A stretch of 64,000 nt of DNA from Pseudomonas japonica (lineage in GTDB: Bacteria > Pseudomonadota > Gammaproteobacteria > Pseudomonadales > Pseudomonadaceae), in the NCBI RefSeq assembly GCF_013522925.1, contig NZ_JAAMQU010000013.1, positions 1 through 64,000 on the forward strand, written 5' to 3'. Under the pieces are notes generated by a model that saw only the letters and a program-made list of their open reading frames with translations, was not told where the DNA came from and did no database searches. Shown in pieces: positions 1 through 7,263 of this stretch; positions within the stretch are counted from its first letter, which is position 1; each line of letters starts with the position of its first letter. Made by a program: the position numbers and the translations under genes.

Positions 1-142
1 CTTCGCTAGCGCAACAGGATATCAGCCGGTTCCTGATGGAGCGATACAACTGGCGGCGACCGCATCAGTTCAACGAAGGGCTAGCGCCGGCGGTCGCTGA
101 GGAAAAACTCAATTCAGTGTCCGGGATCAGTTGACCACTACA
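1..142 (+). mobile_element. 3' end of an IS3-family insertion sequence (partial)
   Basis: The first 134 bases encode the C-terminal tail of an IS3-type integrase-core transposase. Just beyond the stop codon the sequence runs to a CA dinucleotide at 141-142. Read from the other strand the element would begin TGTAGTGGTCAACTG, the TG...CA end expected of IS3-family termini. The exact boundary is inferred, because the other end and the target duplication lie outside the window. The element abuts the coding sequence of the first small minus-strand gene and supplies its last codons. Confidence 0.7.
3..134 (+). CDS. IS3-family transposase, C-terminal fragment cut by the window edge
   Basis: An open frame enters from the window edge and stops at 132-134. 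It contains the RYNWRRPHQFNEGLAP segment typical of the end of the rve/DDE integrase core of IS3-family OrfB proteins (YN..RPH), followed by AVAEEKLN. OrfB carries the catalytic DDE residues and performs strand transfer during transposition; those residues would lie upstream, outside the window. Whether the element is intact cannot be judged from the 43 residues seen here. The family call is firm; the specific IS is not identified. Confidence 0.75.
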   Translation, partial: SLAQQDISRFLMERYNWRRPHQFNEGLAPAVAEEKLNSVSGIS

Positions 143-475
143 TGGCAGCGCTCCCCAAGGGTTGTCTGGCACACCGCCCCGCCACTCAACAATCACGTAG
201 GAAAATACACGCGTCTCTAGCAGCCAGAAACTGTTGTTTCTCCAGGCTGCCTTGATTCCATCCGTTCGGGTTATGCAGCCGATCTGGAAGAACCTTGACG
301 TGATCCGCTCTTGATTCCTAGAAATGATGCCGACGGCGCTCGTCCCGCTGATGAACACATCACACAGGTAAAAGTCCACCAGATACCCTGCGAAGCATTC
401 CCCGGCCTGAACGGTTAGCCGACATTGCAAAGGGGAAAGCGGCCTAGGGAGTGGGAATGTCTTTTCACGCTTCAA
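65..475 (-). CDS. Small protein of unknown family, paralogue 1, C-terminus replaced by IS sequence
   Basis: I do not recognise this 136-residue protein. It is a diverged paralogue of the two genes upstream on the same strand: the stretch FAGYLVDFYLCDVFISGTSAVG aligns position by position with FAGKAVTGFISDAFVSHGAVIG in the next gene, and both end the common domain with a V-x-W motif 49 residues after the last shared glycine. The start is a TTG at 475, chosen because the N-terminal length then matches the paralogue; no clear ribosome site is visible. Native coding appears to end after the GALP residues. The remaining roughly 24 residues are read through the IS end and stop inside the transposase gene, antisense to it, so the protein is truncated and chimeric. 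It lies 18 bp after the second paralogue and was probably co-transcribed with it. Confidence 0.6.
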   Translation of the reverse strand: MKREKTFPLPRPLSPLQCRLTVQAGECFAGYLVDFYLCDVFISGTSAVGIISRNQERITSRFFQIGCITRTDGIKAAWRNNSFWLLETRVFSYVIVEWRGGVPDNPWGALPCSGQLIPDTELSFSSATAGASPSLN

Positions 476-493
476 CAGCGAAGCCCTCCAACC

Positions 494-877
494 TCAGTGC
501 AAGGTCAGTTGAGGGAAGTCTCCAGCCGTAGCAGAGTTTCCGCCCTCGCTTTCGAAAATCGCTTCATCCGCACCTGCTCGCCACGAGGCAACAATGTAGA
601 GGCTGTTGCGCGTTTGCACCGCGCTGAAGCAACCGATTTGCCACGCCTTGAGTAGCATCGAGGTATGGATGACATGGCCATCCATGAAGGTACCGTCCGC
701 GGTCTTCCGCACGTGCCCGTAGACCACTCCAATGACAGCGCCATGGGACACAAAGGCGTCACTGATGAAACCGGTGACAGCTTTGCCTGCAAAATCGTTG
801 TAGGCATCAGCAAGAAGGGAAAGCTGCTTCTCAGTGAGTCGCACGCGCAGGAGGGCGTTGATATTCAGTTCAGGCAT
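494..877 (-). CDS. Small protein of unknown family, paralogue 2
   Basis: This 127-residue protein belongs to no family I recognise. It shares with its two neighbours a domain of about 75 residues: an R-x-L-S/T motif near the N-terminus, a hydrophobic helix-like stretch, the segment AF-V-x-x-G-x-x-x-G-V-V-Y-G-H, a variable charged loop, and a terminal aromatic strand ending in SW. No signal peptide, membrane segment or cysteine pair is evident, so it is probably cytoplasmic. ATG 877 is preferred over the in-frame TTG six bases upstream; neither has a good Shine-Dalgarno site. It follows paralogue 3 after about 165 bp and precedes the IS-damaged copy by 18 bp. Tandem diverged copies of a small cytoplasmic protein resemble immunity-gene arrays, but this is inference only. 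Confidence 0.65.
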   Translation of the reverse strand: MPELNINALLRVRLTEKQLSLLADAYNDFAGKAVTGFISDAFVSHGAVIGVVYGHVRKTADGTFMDGHVIHTSMLLKAWQIGCFSAVQTRNSLYIVASWRAGADEAIFESEGGNSATAGDFPQLTLH

Positions 878-1042
878 TTTCAATTCAGTTGATCATATCG
901 GGGCGGCGTCACACATACCTATGCCTGCATACAATACAGATGGCCTTTGCTCGGGCCGGTTTGGGCGTTTCCAATCTGGTAGCCGAGATGGATGCATTAA
1001 CGTCGATCAATGCAGATCTCGATTGACGAAGCAGCGTCGCAG

Positions 1043-1468
1043 CTATAGGCGGAACCCCTTTCGCCACTGCCGGTTAGTCAGCGCAACCTCAGGATCAATA
1101 TACTCAACGCCGTCTTCCACCGAGGTTGCGTACTCAAGAGACTCTTCCCAACTTAAAACCAGGAAACGCTCCTCCTCGCTGCACAGTAGCCAGAAGCGCC
1201 CGAGCGGCACGGCGAATGACAAAACCTTTGAGCGAAAGATTGCCCCCTCATGTAAACGACGTGAACCAGGCGCGTCTTGATCAACGTGTCCATACACGTA
1301 CCCGACAGCTGTTCCTTCCATGATGAAGGCTTGGCAGAGGATGGCGGTCAGCTTTTCGACATCACATAGAAGAGGGACGAAGTCGACGTTACGCTCCTCC
1401 TCTGCTGTCAACGGACGTCTCACATATTCGGGAAGTCGAGATGATGCGATTGCCATAGAGGTGTCCAT
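1043..1468 (-). CDS. Small protein of unknown family, paralogue 3
   Basis: This 141-residue acidic protein is the third member of the local paralogous set. Its AFIMEGTAVGYVYGHVDQ segment matches AFVSHGAVIGVVYGHVRK of paralogue 2, and both close the domain with a short strand ending in SW. The N-terminus has the same R-P-L-T motif as paralogue 1. After the conserved tryptophan there is a 34-residue acidic tail, longer than in paralogue 2. The start is ATG at 1468, 5 bp after the stop of the gene upstream, which suggests translational coupling in one transcript; a second ATG four codons later is also possible. The function is unknown. Confidence 0.65.
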   Translation of the reverse strand: MDTSMAIASSRLPEYVRRPLTAEEERNVDFVPLLCDVEKLTAILCQAFIMEGTAVGYVYGHVDQDAPGSRRLHEGAIFRSKVLSFAVPLGRFWLLCSEEERFLVLSWEESLEYATSVEDGVEYIDPEVALTNRQWRKGFRL

Positions 1469-1473
1469 CGACG

Positions 1474-1914
1474 TTACGAGCTAAGGGAATGGGCAGAACG
1501 ATAAAGGGTCTTGACTCGGTGTAACTCGCTTGCCGACGAAAGCGTATGAGGTTCGGTTACCACCGAACCATCCTGCAGTTCGTGAACGACAACCTGTCGT
1601 CCATCATGTTCGTAACCAACCTTGAGAGCTGTGACGGAGCGCATTTCCCAGGCCGCTTCGTCTCCGGACTGAGGTAGAACGATCTGCATAGAGAGAATCG
1701 TGTGGTCGTCTTCAAGGCTTCTGATGGAATCATTGAGTGACCTAATGTCCGGGCACATTCTCCGGTAGCGTCGCATGCCCGCCTCGTCCGCCTGGACAAT
1801 ATCCAGGTGGTACCAGGCAAGCGTTCCCGGAAGCTCAACGGCTTTTACCCTGAAGCAATCCTCACCAAACAGCCCGGGGATGCCGAGCACTGCGTCGTTG
1901 TGAATTGAAAACAC
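1474..1914 (-). CDS. Hypothetical protein, first gene of the four-gene accessory cluster
   Basis: This protein of 146 residues is not recognised and is not obviously related to the three paralogues downstream. The frame is open back to 2007, but I place the start at GTG 1914 because a good ribosome site, GTAGGAGCACCA, lies immediately before it. The central part (CPDIRSLNDSIRSLEDDHT) looks helical and charged. The C-terminal half carries beta-like repeats such as GYEHDGRQVVVHELQDGSVV. There is no signal peptide. It is the promoter-proximal gene of the cluster and its stop lies 5 bp before paralogue 3. If the cluster is an operon, this gene is the natural candidate for the non-immunity partner, but nothing in its sequence proves a toxic or enzymatic role. 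Confidence 0.55.
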   Translation of the reverse strand: MFSIHNDAVLGIPGLFGEDCFRVKAVELPGTLAWYHLDIVQADEAGMRRYRRMCPDIRSLNDSIRSLEDDHTILSMQIVLPQSGDEAAWEMRSVTALKVGYEHDGRQVVVHELQDGSVVTEPHTLSSASELHRVKTLYRSAHSLSS

Positions 1915-2270
1915 TGGTGCTCCTACAGCTTGAAAAACGATATGTGCACGGTACTGCGCTCTCTGTCCTTGTGCCTGTACGCGGTCGAGGTAGTGAAGCT
2001 CTTCCAACCTAGGTCATCGCTCAGCAGCTACTGCGCCGATGAAGCAAACTTACCCCCTAGTCGTGTTAGGGCGGTGCAGCCGCCAAAGCCAGATATCCGC
2101 AACGGCCATTTTTCAACACTGCAAAAGGGAGGTTTCGAGGAAGCCTCGGCGCCCAACCATCCTTTCTACGCTGAGCATCATCTGGAGAGAGCTGGGTAAA
2201 CGGATAATACATTGTTTTGCTGTTTATCCGCAAAGCCGAACGTGGCTATATCCTGAATTTTGGGTGGCCA
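1915..2270. other. Divergent intergenic region between the small-gene cluster and the XRE regulator
   Basis: This 356 bp region holds no convincing gene. It must contain the promoters of the minus-strand cluster and of the plus-strand regulator. Visible elements are the inverted repeat at 2201-2230, a GATAAT sequence at 2203-2208 that could be a -10 box for the regulator, and GGGTGG just before its ATG. Base composition is more AT-rich than the core genes to the right. Confidence 0.5.
2201..2230. promoter_or_regulatory. Inverted repeat, putative operator of the divergent XRE regulator
   Basis: CGGATAA at 2201-2207 and TTATCCG at 2224-2230 form a perfect 7-bp inverted repeat with a 16-bp spacer. 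The left arm overlaps a possible -10 hexamer (GATAAT). The site sits about 40 bp before the ATG of a helix-turn-helix gene, the usual place for an autoregulatory operator. The assignment is inferred from position and symmetry. Confidence 0.45.
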
Positions 2271-2765
2271 ATGGATCTCAGGGACGCATTCGCTGGTGCA
2301 CTGCGGGCTTTTCGTCTTGTCCGCAGAGCTCGATACGCCGACCTATCTGAAGCCACAGATCGAACAAAAATCAGCGCTCTCGAAAACGCTAAAACGAGCA
2401 TCACGATCGAACGGCTCGAGCAGGTTGCGGATAGCCTCGACGTCGACCCCATCGCTATGCTCGCCATCTCCATCGCGCAAAAACGAGGCGAGCCTGCGGA
2501 GGCAGTCATCGCCCGGGCCCTCACTCATATCAATGCGTTCGAAGCGGAAGGCGGTATGAAAACGCTGGCCGAGCAATTCGATGACAACGGCAATCTAATA
2601 AGACGAACACGTGGCAAGCCTCTCAATGCGGATAACGAGGCCGCTGTCCTTTCACTGAAAGCAACTGGGATGAAGCAGTATCAGGTAGCGGCTCAGCTTG
2701 GCTTGGCATTAACGACGGTTCGAGACTATTGGAAAAAATCCAGGGATGTGAACGGAGGCGGTTGA
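2271..2765 (+). CDS. XRE-family transcriptional regulator with a second C-terminal HTH
   Basis: This protein of 164 residues has two apparent DNA-binding parts. The first 65 residues form a Cro/C1-type helix-turn-helix: AFRLVRRARYADLSEATDRTKISALENAKT, then IERLEQVADSLDVDPIAML, the standard XRE helix pattern. The last 45 residues (LNADNEAAVLSLKATGMKQYQVAAQLGLALTTVRDYWKK, split here for clarity as LNADNEAAVLSLKATG and MKQYQVAAQLGLALTTVRDY) resemble the C-terminal HTH of Hin-type resolvases. ATG 2271 is preferred over an upstream TTG at 2217 because it begins directly before the HTH and follows GGGTGG. It is transcribed away from the small-gene cluster and may control it and itself through the inverted repeat at 2201-2230. 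Its target genes are unproven. Confidence 0.75.
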   Translation: MDLRDAFAGALRAFRLVRRARYADLSEATDRTKISALENAKTSITIERLEQVADSLDVDPIAMLAISIAQKRGEPAEAVIARALTHINAFEAEGGMKTLAEQFDDNGNLIRRTRGKPLNADNEAAVLSLKATGMKQYQVAAQLGLALTTVRDYWKKSRDVNGGG

Positions 2766-2964
2766 GTCGAGCCGGTCACTGTCGCACCTGGAAGGTCGAT
2801 CTGGCGACAAAGTTTGCATCCGAGGGGTTATGCATCAGGCTTGATCGAAAATTCCTAGGGATGCTTGAGCGTGATCTCGAGCCAATCAATTAGTCGCCCC
2901 AGTTTGCGGAAAATCAGCCAGCCAATGTGCTTGGCTGACTGCGCTTCGATCGGAAGTCGTCCGT

Positions 2965-5487
2965 CTAGGTTCCTTTCGGTTTAGCGCGAGCAGTTGCCTC
3001 GGCCACCAATGGATCTTCGGGCCAATGGTGCTTTGGGTATCGGCCCTTAAGATCCTTCTTTACCTCTGCATAGGTACTGCGCCAAAAGTTGGCGAGATCC
3101 TGGGTCACCTGTACAGGCCTGCGGGCCGGCGATAGGAGATGCAGCACCAGTGGCTGCTTGCCCTGGGCTATGCGGGGAGTTTCAGCCAGGCCAAAAAGCT
3201 CCTGCAGCCGCACAGCCAGGATGGGGGGATGCTGCGAGTAATCAATACGAATACTCGAGCCGGACGGCACTTGAATCGCCTGGGGCGCCTGGGCCTCCAG
3301 TTCCTGTGGTAGCGGCCAAGGCAGGAGATTTCTGACTATTGAAGACAGATCCAACTGGCTGAAGTGGCTGAGCCTGGTAACTTTGCCCAAGTAAGGAAGG
3401 AGCCATTCCTCCAGCGTCCTCAGGAGGTTGGTATCACTGAGGTCAGGCCATTTGCTTTCTGCCTGGCCATTTTGGAGATCGAGCCGGCGAAGCAGCTCCA
3501 CCCGCGCCTGCCAATGCCGAAGCTCAGTATTCCAGGGTAAGAGTTCGATGCCCTTGCGCCTCACCAAGTTGACCAAGGCGAGCGAACGTGCCTGCTCGTC
3601 CAGATTTGTCAGCGGTGTAGTGGACAATACCAACTGCCCCACCTTCAGCTGCCGCTCAGCCTTAAGCACCCCCTCCCTTTCATCCCAGTCGACCTCATCG
3701 ACAGACCTCACAAGATCAGCCAGTTCGTCATCAAACAGGGCCGGATCAAGGTCACTTGCCAGGTAGATCCGCTCCTCACGCTGGCCTTGCCGGCTACCCA
3801 GATCGGCTACCACCAGCCACTCGTGCTTGGTGAGAGCATCAGGCTCTGGGAACACGGCTGCCCGCCCGTTGGAGAGACGGTATTCGGATGCAGTTGCACG
3901 CCTTTGGAGGCCAATTCGGTCAGGATAGGCGAACGCTAGTAGGCACCCTACCCAGTGTGGGTGATCAGGCTCACTGACGGAGCTAGACGCCTTCCCACGT
4001 AGCAGAGATCGGTACTGCCGAGCAGACTCCTTCACCCGCTGAAACAAGCCACCGCCTCGACGTGCATGTTGCTCGCCTAATAAGGCACTTAGCCTGGTGT
4101 GGAGGTCGGCTCCGGCTCCGCGCAGGATGTCCTTTTCACCGAGCAGCGCCGCGATGTTGCACGCTAGGTCATCCAGGCCCATCGCGTTGCCTTTGATGAG
4201 CATATGAGCGATTCGGGGATGCATTGGAAGCTCGCTCATGGCTGATCCGTGCGGTGTGAGCTGTCCAGCATCGTCGAGTGCGCCCAGACGCTTCAGCAGG
4301 TCTTTGGCTTGGGAGAAGGGAGCTGATGGAGGGTGGTCGAGCCAGGTCATCTCCTCCGGCTTCATTCCCCACCGGGCCAACTGGAGAGCGAGGGCTGCAA
4401 GATCCGCCTGCAGGATCTCAGGGGTGCTGTAGCCTGCCATTTGCTCGTGCTGCGATTCCGACCATAGGCGATAGCAGACACCTGGCTCCAGCCGCCCTGC
4501 CCGCCCTGCTCGCTGAGTCGCGCTGGCCTTCGAGATACGCTGTGTGTCTAATCGAGTCATCCCACTACGAGGATCGAACTTCGGTACTCGCTCAAGACCA
4601 CTGTCCACCACGACCCTGACGCCTTCGATGGTCAAACTGGTCTCGGCGATGTTCGTGGCTAGTACGATCTTCCGCGAGCCCTTGGGTGCCGGGTTTATTG
4701 CAGCCCGCTGAGTGTTCAAATCGAGGTCACCGTACAGCGGACATACGATCACGTCTGGGCAGCCGCTTAGTTGCTCCTTAAGGGTCTCCGCCACCCGCCT
4801 AATCTCTGCCTGCCCAGGAAGGAAAACCAGAATGCTTCCTGACTGTTCATTGATGGCGGCCAAGCATGTGTCGGTGACTCGCGCATCGATTCGCTCGCCC
4901 GGTTGATAGGGGTTACACCAAACCGTGGAGACCGGATACGTCCGCCCTTCACTGGTGACCACAGGCGCATCATTCAGCACTTTGGAAAGGCGAGCCCCCT
5001 CCAGTGTTGCGGACATCAGAAGCAATTTCAGCGGAGGCTCATCGCGCAGCAATTCGCGGCCACTCAAGCACAGGGCCAGCGCAAGGTCTGAGTCAAGGTT
5101 TCGCAGGTGGTATTCATCAAAGATAACCACGCCCACACCATCCAGTGCAGGATCGTCTTGGAGCCGGCGAGCGAGGATACCTTCGGTGACGACCTCGATC
5201 TGGGTACGCGGGCCTACCCTGCTTTCAAGTCGAATGCGGTAGCCGACGGTCTCACCAACCTTCTCACCGAGTTCACTCGCCAACCGCTCAGCAGCCGCCC
5301 GAGCGGCCAGTCGACGGGGCTCGAGCATAAGGATCTTCTGGTCACCAAGCCAAGGTTCGTTCAGCAGCGCTAGGGGCACCCGAGTGGTCTTGCCAGCGCC
5401 AGGAGGAGCTTCAAGGATTACTTCGTGGCGTTCGGTCAAGGCCTTTTGTAAATCTGGTAATACAGGGTCAATAGGTAGAGAAATCAT
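2965..5487 (-). CDS. hrpB: ATP-dependent helicase HrpB (complete, apparently foreign copy)
   Basis: This 840-residue DEAH-type RNA helicase is full length for the HrpB family. Walker A is APPGAGKTTR near residue 30. Motif II is DEYH near residue 125, followed by the SAT motif (LLMSATLEG), the helicase C domain with TNIAETSLTIEGV and QRAGRAGR, the HA2 region, and the HrpB C-terminal domain ending RYPKHHWPEDPLVAEA. HrpB is a cytoplasmic protein whose substrate is poorly defined. The ATG at 5487 follows a GGGGAGCC ribosome site. A truncated second hrpB lies 0.75 kb upstream in the same orientation. This copy differs from that fragment at many third positions and is less GC-rich, which suggests it arrived with the island to its left and is now the only complete copy here. 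Confidence 0.93.
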   Translation of the reverse strand: MISLPIDPVLPDLQKALTERHEVILEAPPGAGKTTRVPLALLNEPWLGDQKILMLEPRRLAARAAAERLASELGEKVGETVGYRIRLESRVGPRTQIEVVTEGILARRLQDDPALDGVGVVIFDEYHLRNLDSDLALALCLSGRELLRDEPPLKLLLMSATLEGARLSKVLNDAPVVTSEGRTYPVSTVWCNPYQPGERIDARVTDTCLAAINEQSGSILVFLPGQAEIRRVAETLKEQLSGCPDVIVCPLYGDLDLNTQRAAINPAPKGSRKIVLATNIAETSLTIEGVRVVVDSGLERVPKFDPRSGMTRLDTQRISKASATQRAGRAGRLEPGVCYRLWSESQHEQMAGYSTPEILQADLAALALQLARWGMKPEEMTWLDHPPSAPFSQAKDLLKRLGALDDAGQLTPHGSAMSELPMHPRIAHMLIKGNAMGLDDLACNIAALLGEKDILRGAGADLHTRLSALLGEQHARRGGGLFQRVKESARQYRSLLRGKASSSVSEPDHPHWVGCLLAFAYPDRIGLQRRATASEYRLSNGRAAVFPEPDALTKHEWLVVADLGSRQGQREERIYLASDLDPALFDDELADLVRSVDEVDWDEREGVLKAERQLKVGQLVLSTTPLTNLDEQARSLALVNLVRRKGIELLPWNTELRHWQARVELLRRLDLQNGQAESKWPDLSDTNLLRTLEEWLLPYLGKVTRLSHFSQLDLSSIVRNLLPWPLPQELEAQAPQAIQVPSGSSIRIDYSQHPPILAVRLQELFGLAETPRIAQGKQPLVLHLLSPARRPVQVTQDLANFWRSTYAEVKKDLKGRYPKHHWPEDPLVAEATARAKPKGT

Positions 5488-6264
5488 CTTGGCTCCCCAG
5501 TGCGGGAAGCAGTATACGCCGCCCTAGGTATAGACGTGGTTCAGCCCCGTAAGCTGTGATGAAAGAGTCCGGGATTCGCGAATGAAAAGATGACGTCTTC
5601 TTTCGAGTTAGCAGCTAGCGCGACTCATCGAGGATCAGCAAGCCAACTTGTTTAAAAGAGGATCGCCCCGCAGACGACAGAGTCTTCATGATGGGATCAT
5701 TCACCCAGATATCACCGCTGCATCCAAGTCGTCAGGCCAATCAGTTTCGAATAGGTCTGGCACATCCAGATGCCGTTGGCGGAAAGCTTGCACAGACTTT
5801 GGTCTGCGCACATCGTACTGCGCCTGCCTTATGCAACGCCTCTGATGTGGCATGCGGCACCAATGCGTCAGTGCCTCTAATCCTGACTTCGCACGGAGAA
5901 TGTGCGGAGACGCCGGGGGAAAGAAGCCAAGCTCCCAGCAGAAGCGGGAGATCTTTGCATTGTCGTAGCTAAGAAAGGGCCACGCTTTGAGGTAAGACGC
6001 GTGGGCTTTTACCACTGGCCTTAGGCTTGATCATGCGTCGTCCTGGCAAATTTCATTGCAGAAATGATCTTGAGTTACGAGATGGATCGCGATGAGGCAG
6101 AAGTCTGGGCCAGAGGTGCGCAGGGTGATGAGGCTAAGGGCCGAAGGTATCGCTTGATGGGGAAGGATGGCGGTAATGGTGCCACAGGCGTAGCGCCAAA
6201 GCAGAAGCTGGGTGAAAGGTGTCTTTTGACAAAATACAGGTTATTTTGGTGCAAATGGCAAAAC
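5488..6264. other. Unassigned junction DNA between the two hrpB copies
   Basis: About 780 bp contain no gene I can defend. A minus-strand frame from 6015 to 5701 continues, after one apparent frameshift, into a short frame that ends at about 5620 with ...KQVGLLILDESR; together these may be a decayed gene, but no family is recognisable. The first 40 bp left of the complete hrpB start keep a recognisable hrpB-leader layout (GGCTCC, then a TATA-like stretch). The right edge meets the truncated hrpB just after its DEFH motif. Confidence 0.4.
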
Positions 6265-6645
6265 ATGGAATTCATCGAAAATGACCAGCCCTACCCCTTC
6301 GAGGGCCGGATCATCCTGCAGCCGCCGCGCCAGGATGCCCTCCGTTACCACCTCGATGCGGGTGCGCGGGCCAACCCGGCTTTCGAGGCGTATGCGGTAG
6401 CCCACCGTCTCGCCCACCTTCTCACCCAACTCACTGGCCAACCGCTCCGCTGCGGCTCGCGCGGCAAGGCGGCGAGGCTCGAGCATGAGGATGGTCTGGC
6501 CGCTCAGCCAGGCCTCCTCCAGCAACGCCAAGGGTACCCGGGTGGTTTTACCCGCGCCGGGCGGGGCTTCGAGCACGGCTTCGTGGCGGGTACGCAGGGC
6601 GCTGCGTAGATCGGGTAATACGGTGTCGATGGGCAGCGGGGTCAT
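6241..6645 (-). pseudogene. hrpB: hrpB 5' fragment, truncated after motif II
   Basis: This frame encodes the first 127 residues of a second HrpB (APPGAGKTTRVPLALL, EPRRLAARAAAERLASELGE, then VIFDEFH) and runs into seven unrelated residues and a stop at 6241. The remaining 700 or so residues of the helicase are missing. Residues shared with the complete copy are nearly identical, while the DNA differs at many silent positions. The start ATG 6645 has a good AGGAG ribosome site. The GC-rich codon use and position next to the core genes on the right suggest this is the remnant of the native gene, broken at about 6264 by the arrival of the island. The product would lack the second RecA domain and be inactive. 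Confidence 0.85.
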
Positions 6646-6839
6646 GGGGGCTCCTGGTAGGCTGGCGATTATAGCGACCTTGCCTCCAACCCTCCCGCTC
6701 CCATCGACAAGCACACGTCACTGGCCCCCCACCAAGCCGCAAGGTATAACGGCGAACCGCAACGGCCCGACCATGGTCGTAGTTGTCGGTAGCGGCCATT
6801 TATGCGAATGGCCGAGCCTTTTAACCCCAGGAGAAATTC

Positions 6840-7259
6840 ATGCGTTTCCCTACTCGTATGATCGGCAGTGTTCTGGTTATTTCGGTGTTCACTCAGCTCA
6901 CCGCGTGCGGCACCTTGTTCTGGCCTGACCGCCGTGGGCAGATCGAAGGCAAGATCGACCCGGTAGTCGCCGCCCTCGATGCCATCGGCATTCTGTTCTA
7001 TGTGATTCCAGGCCTGATCGCCTTTGGCGTGGACTTCGCCACCGGCGCTATCTACCTTCCGGGCGGCACCCATGCGCAGGTCGATCCTGATCTGCTCAAG
7101 GGCGCGGTCAAGCCCGATGGCAGCGTGGACAACAAGCGCTTGCAAGCCATTCTGGAAAGCCAGCTGGGCAAGCACTTGCCGCTGGACGACCCGCGCCTGA
7201 TCCAACACCACGGCAGCGTCGAGCAACTGGCGGCGTACGGCCTGCGCCCGGCAGCCTGA
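6840..7259 (+). CDS. Conserved membrane-associated lipoprotein, function unknown
   Basis: This 139-residue protein has a lipoprotein signal: a hydrophobic stretch after MRFPTRM followed by the lipobox LTAC, with Cys at about residue 23. A second hydrophobic segment (LDAIGILFYVIPGLIAFGVDFATGAIYLP) in the middle could be membrane embedded or pack in an outer-membrane complex. ATG 6840 follows AGGAGAAATTC, a strong ribosome site. The stop lies 4 bp before the CDF transporter, so the two are probably co-transcribed. Similar Pseudomonas proteins are usually left as hypothetical; I see no enzymatic motif. Confidence 0.75.
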   Translation: MRFPTRMIGSVLVISVFTQLTACGTLFWPDRRGQIEGKIDPVVAALDAIGILFYVIPGLIAFGVDFATGAIYLPGGTHAQVDPDLLKGAVKPDGSVDNKRLQAILESQLGKHLPLDDPRLIQHHGSVEQLAAYGLRPAA

Positions 7260-7263
7260 TCGC

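Noticed and set aside
939..1026. Short plus-strand frame (MAFARAGLGVSNLVAE...) between paralogues 3 and 2
   Set aside because: Looks protein-like but is only 28 codons, lacks a ribosome site and has no recognised family; it may be a gene scrap.
6064..6609. Plus-strand 181-codon frame across the hrpB fragment
   Set aside because: Antisense to the truncated hrpB; only the minus-strand reading has helicase motifs.
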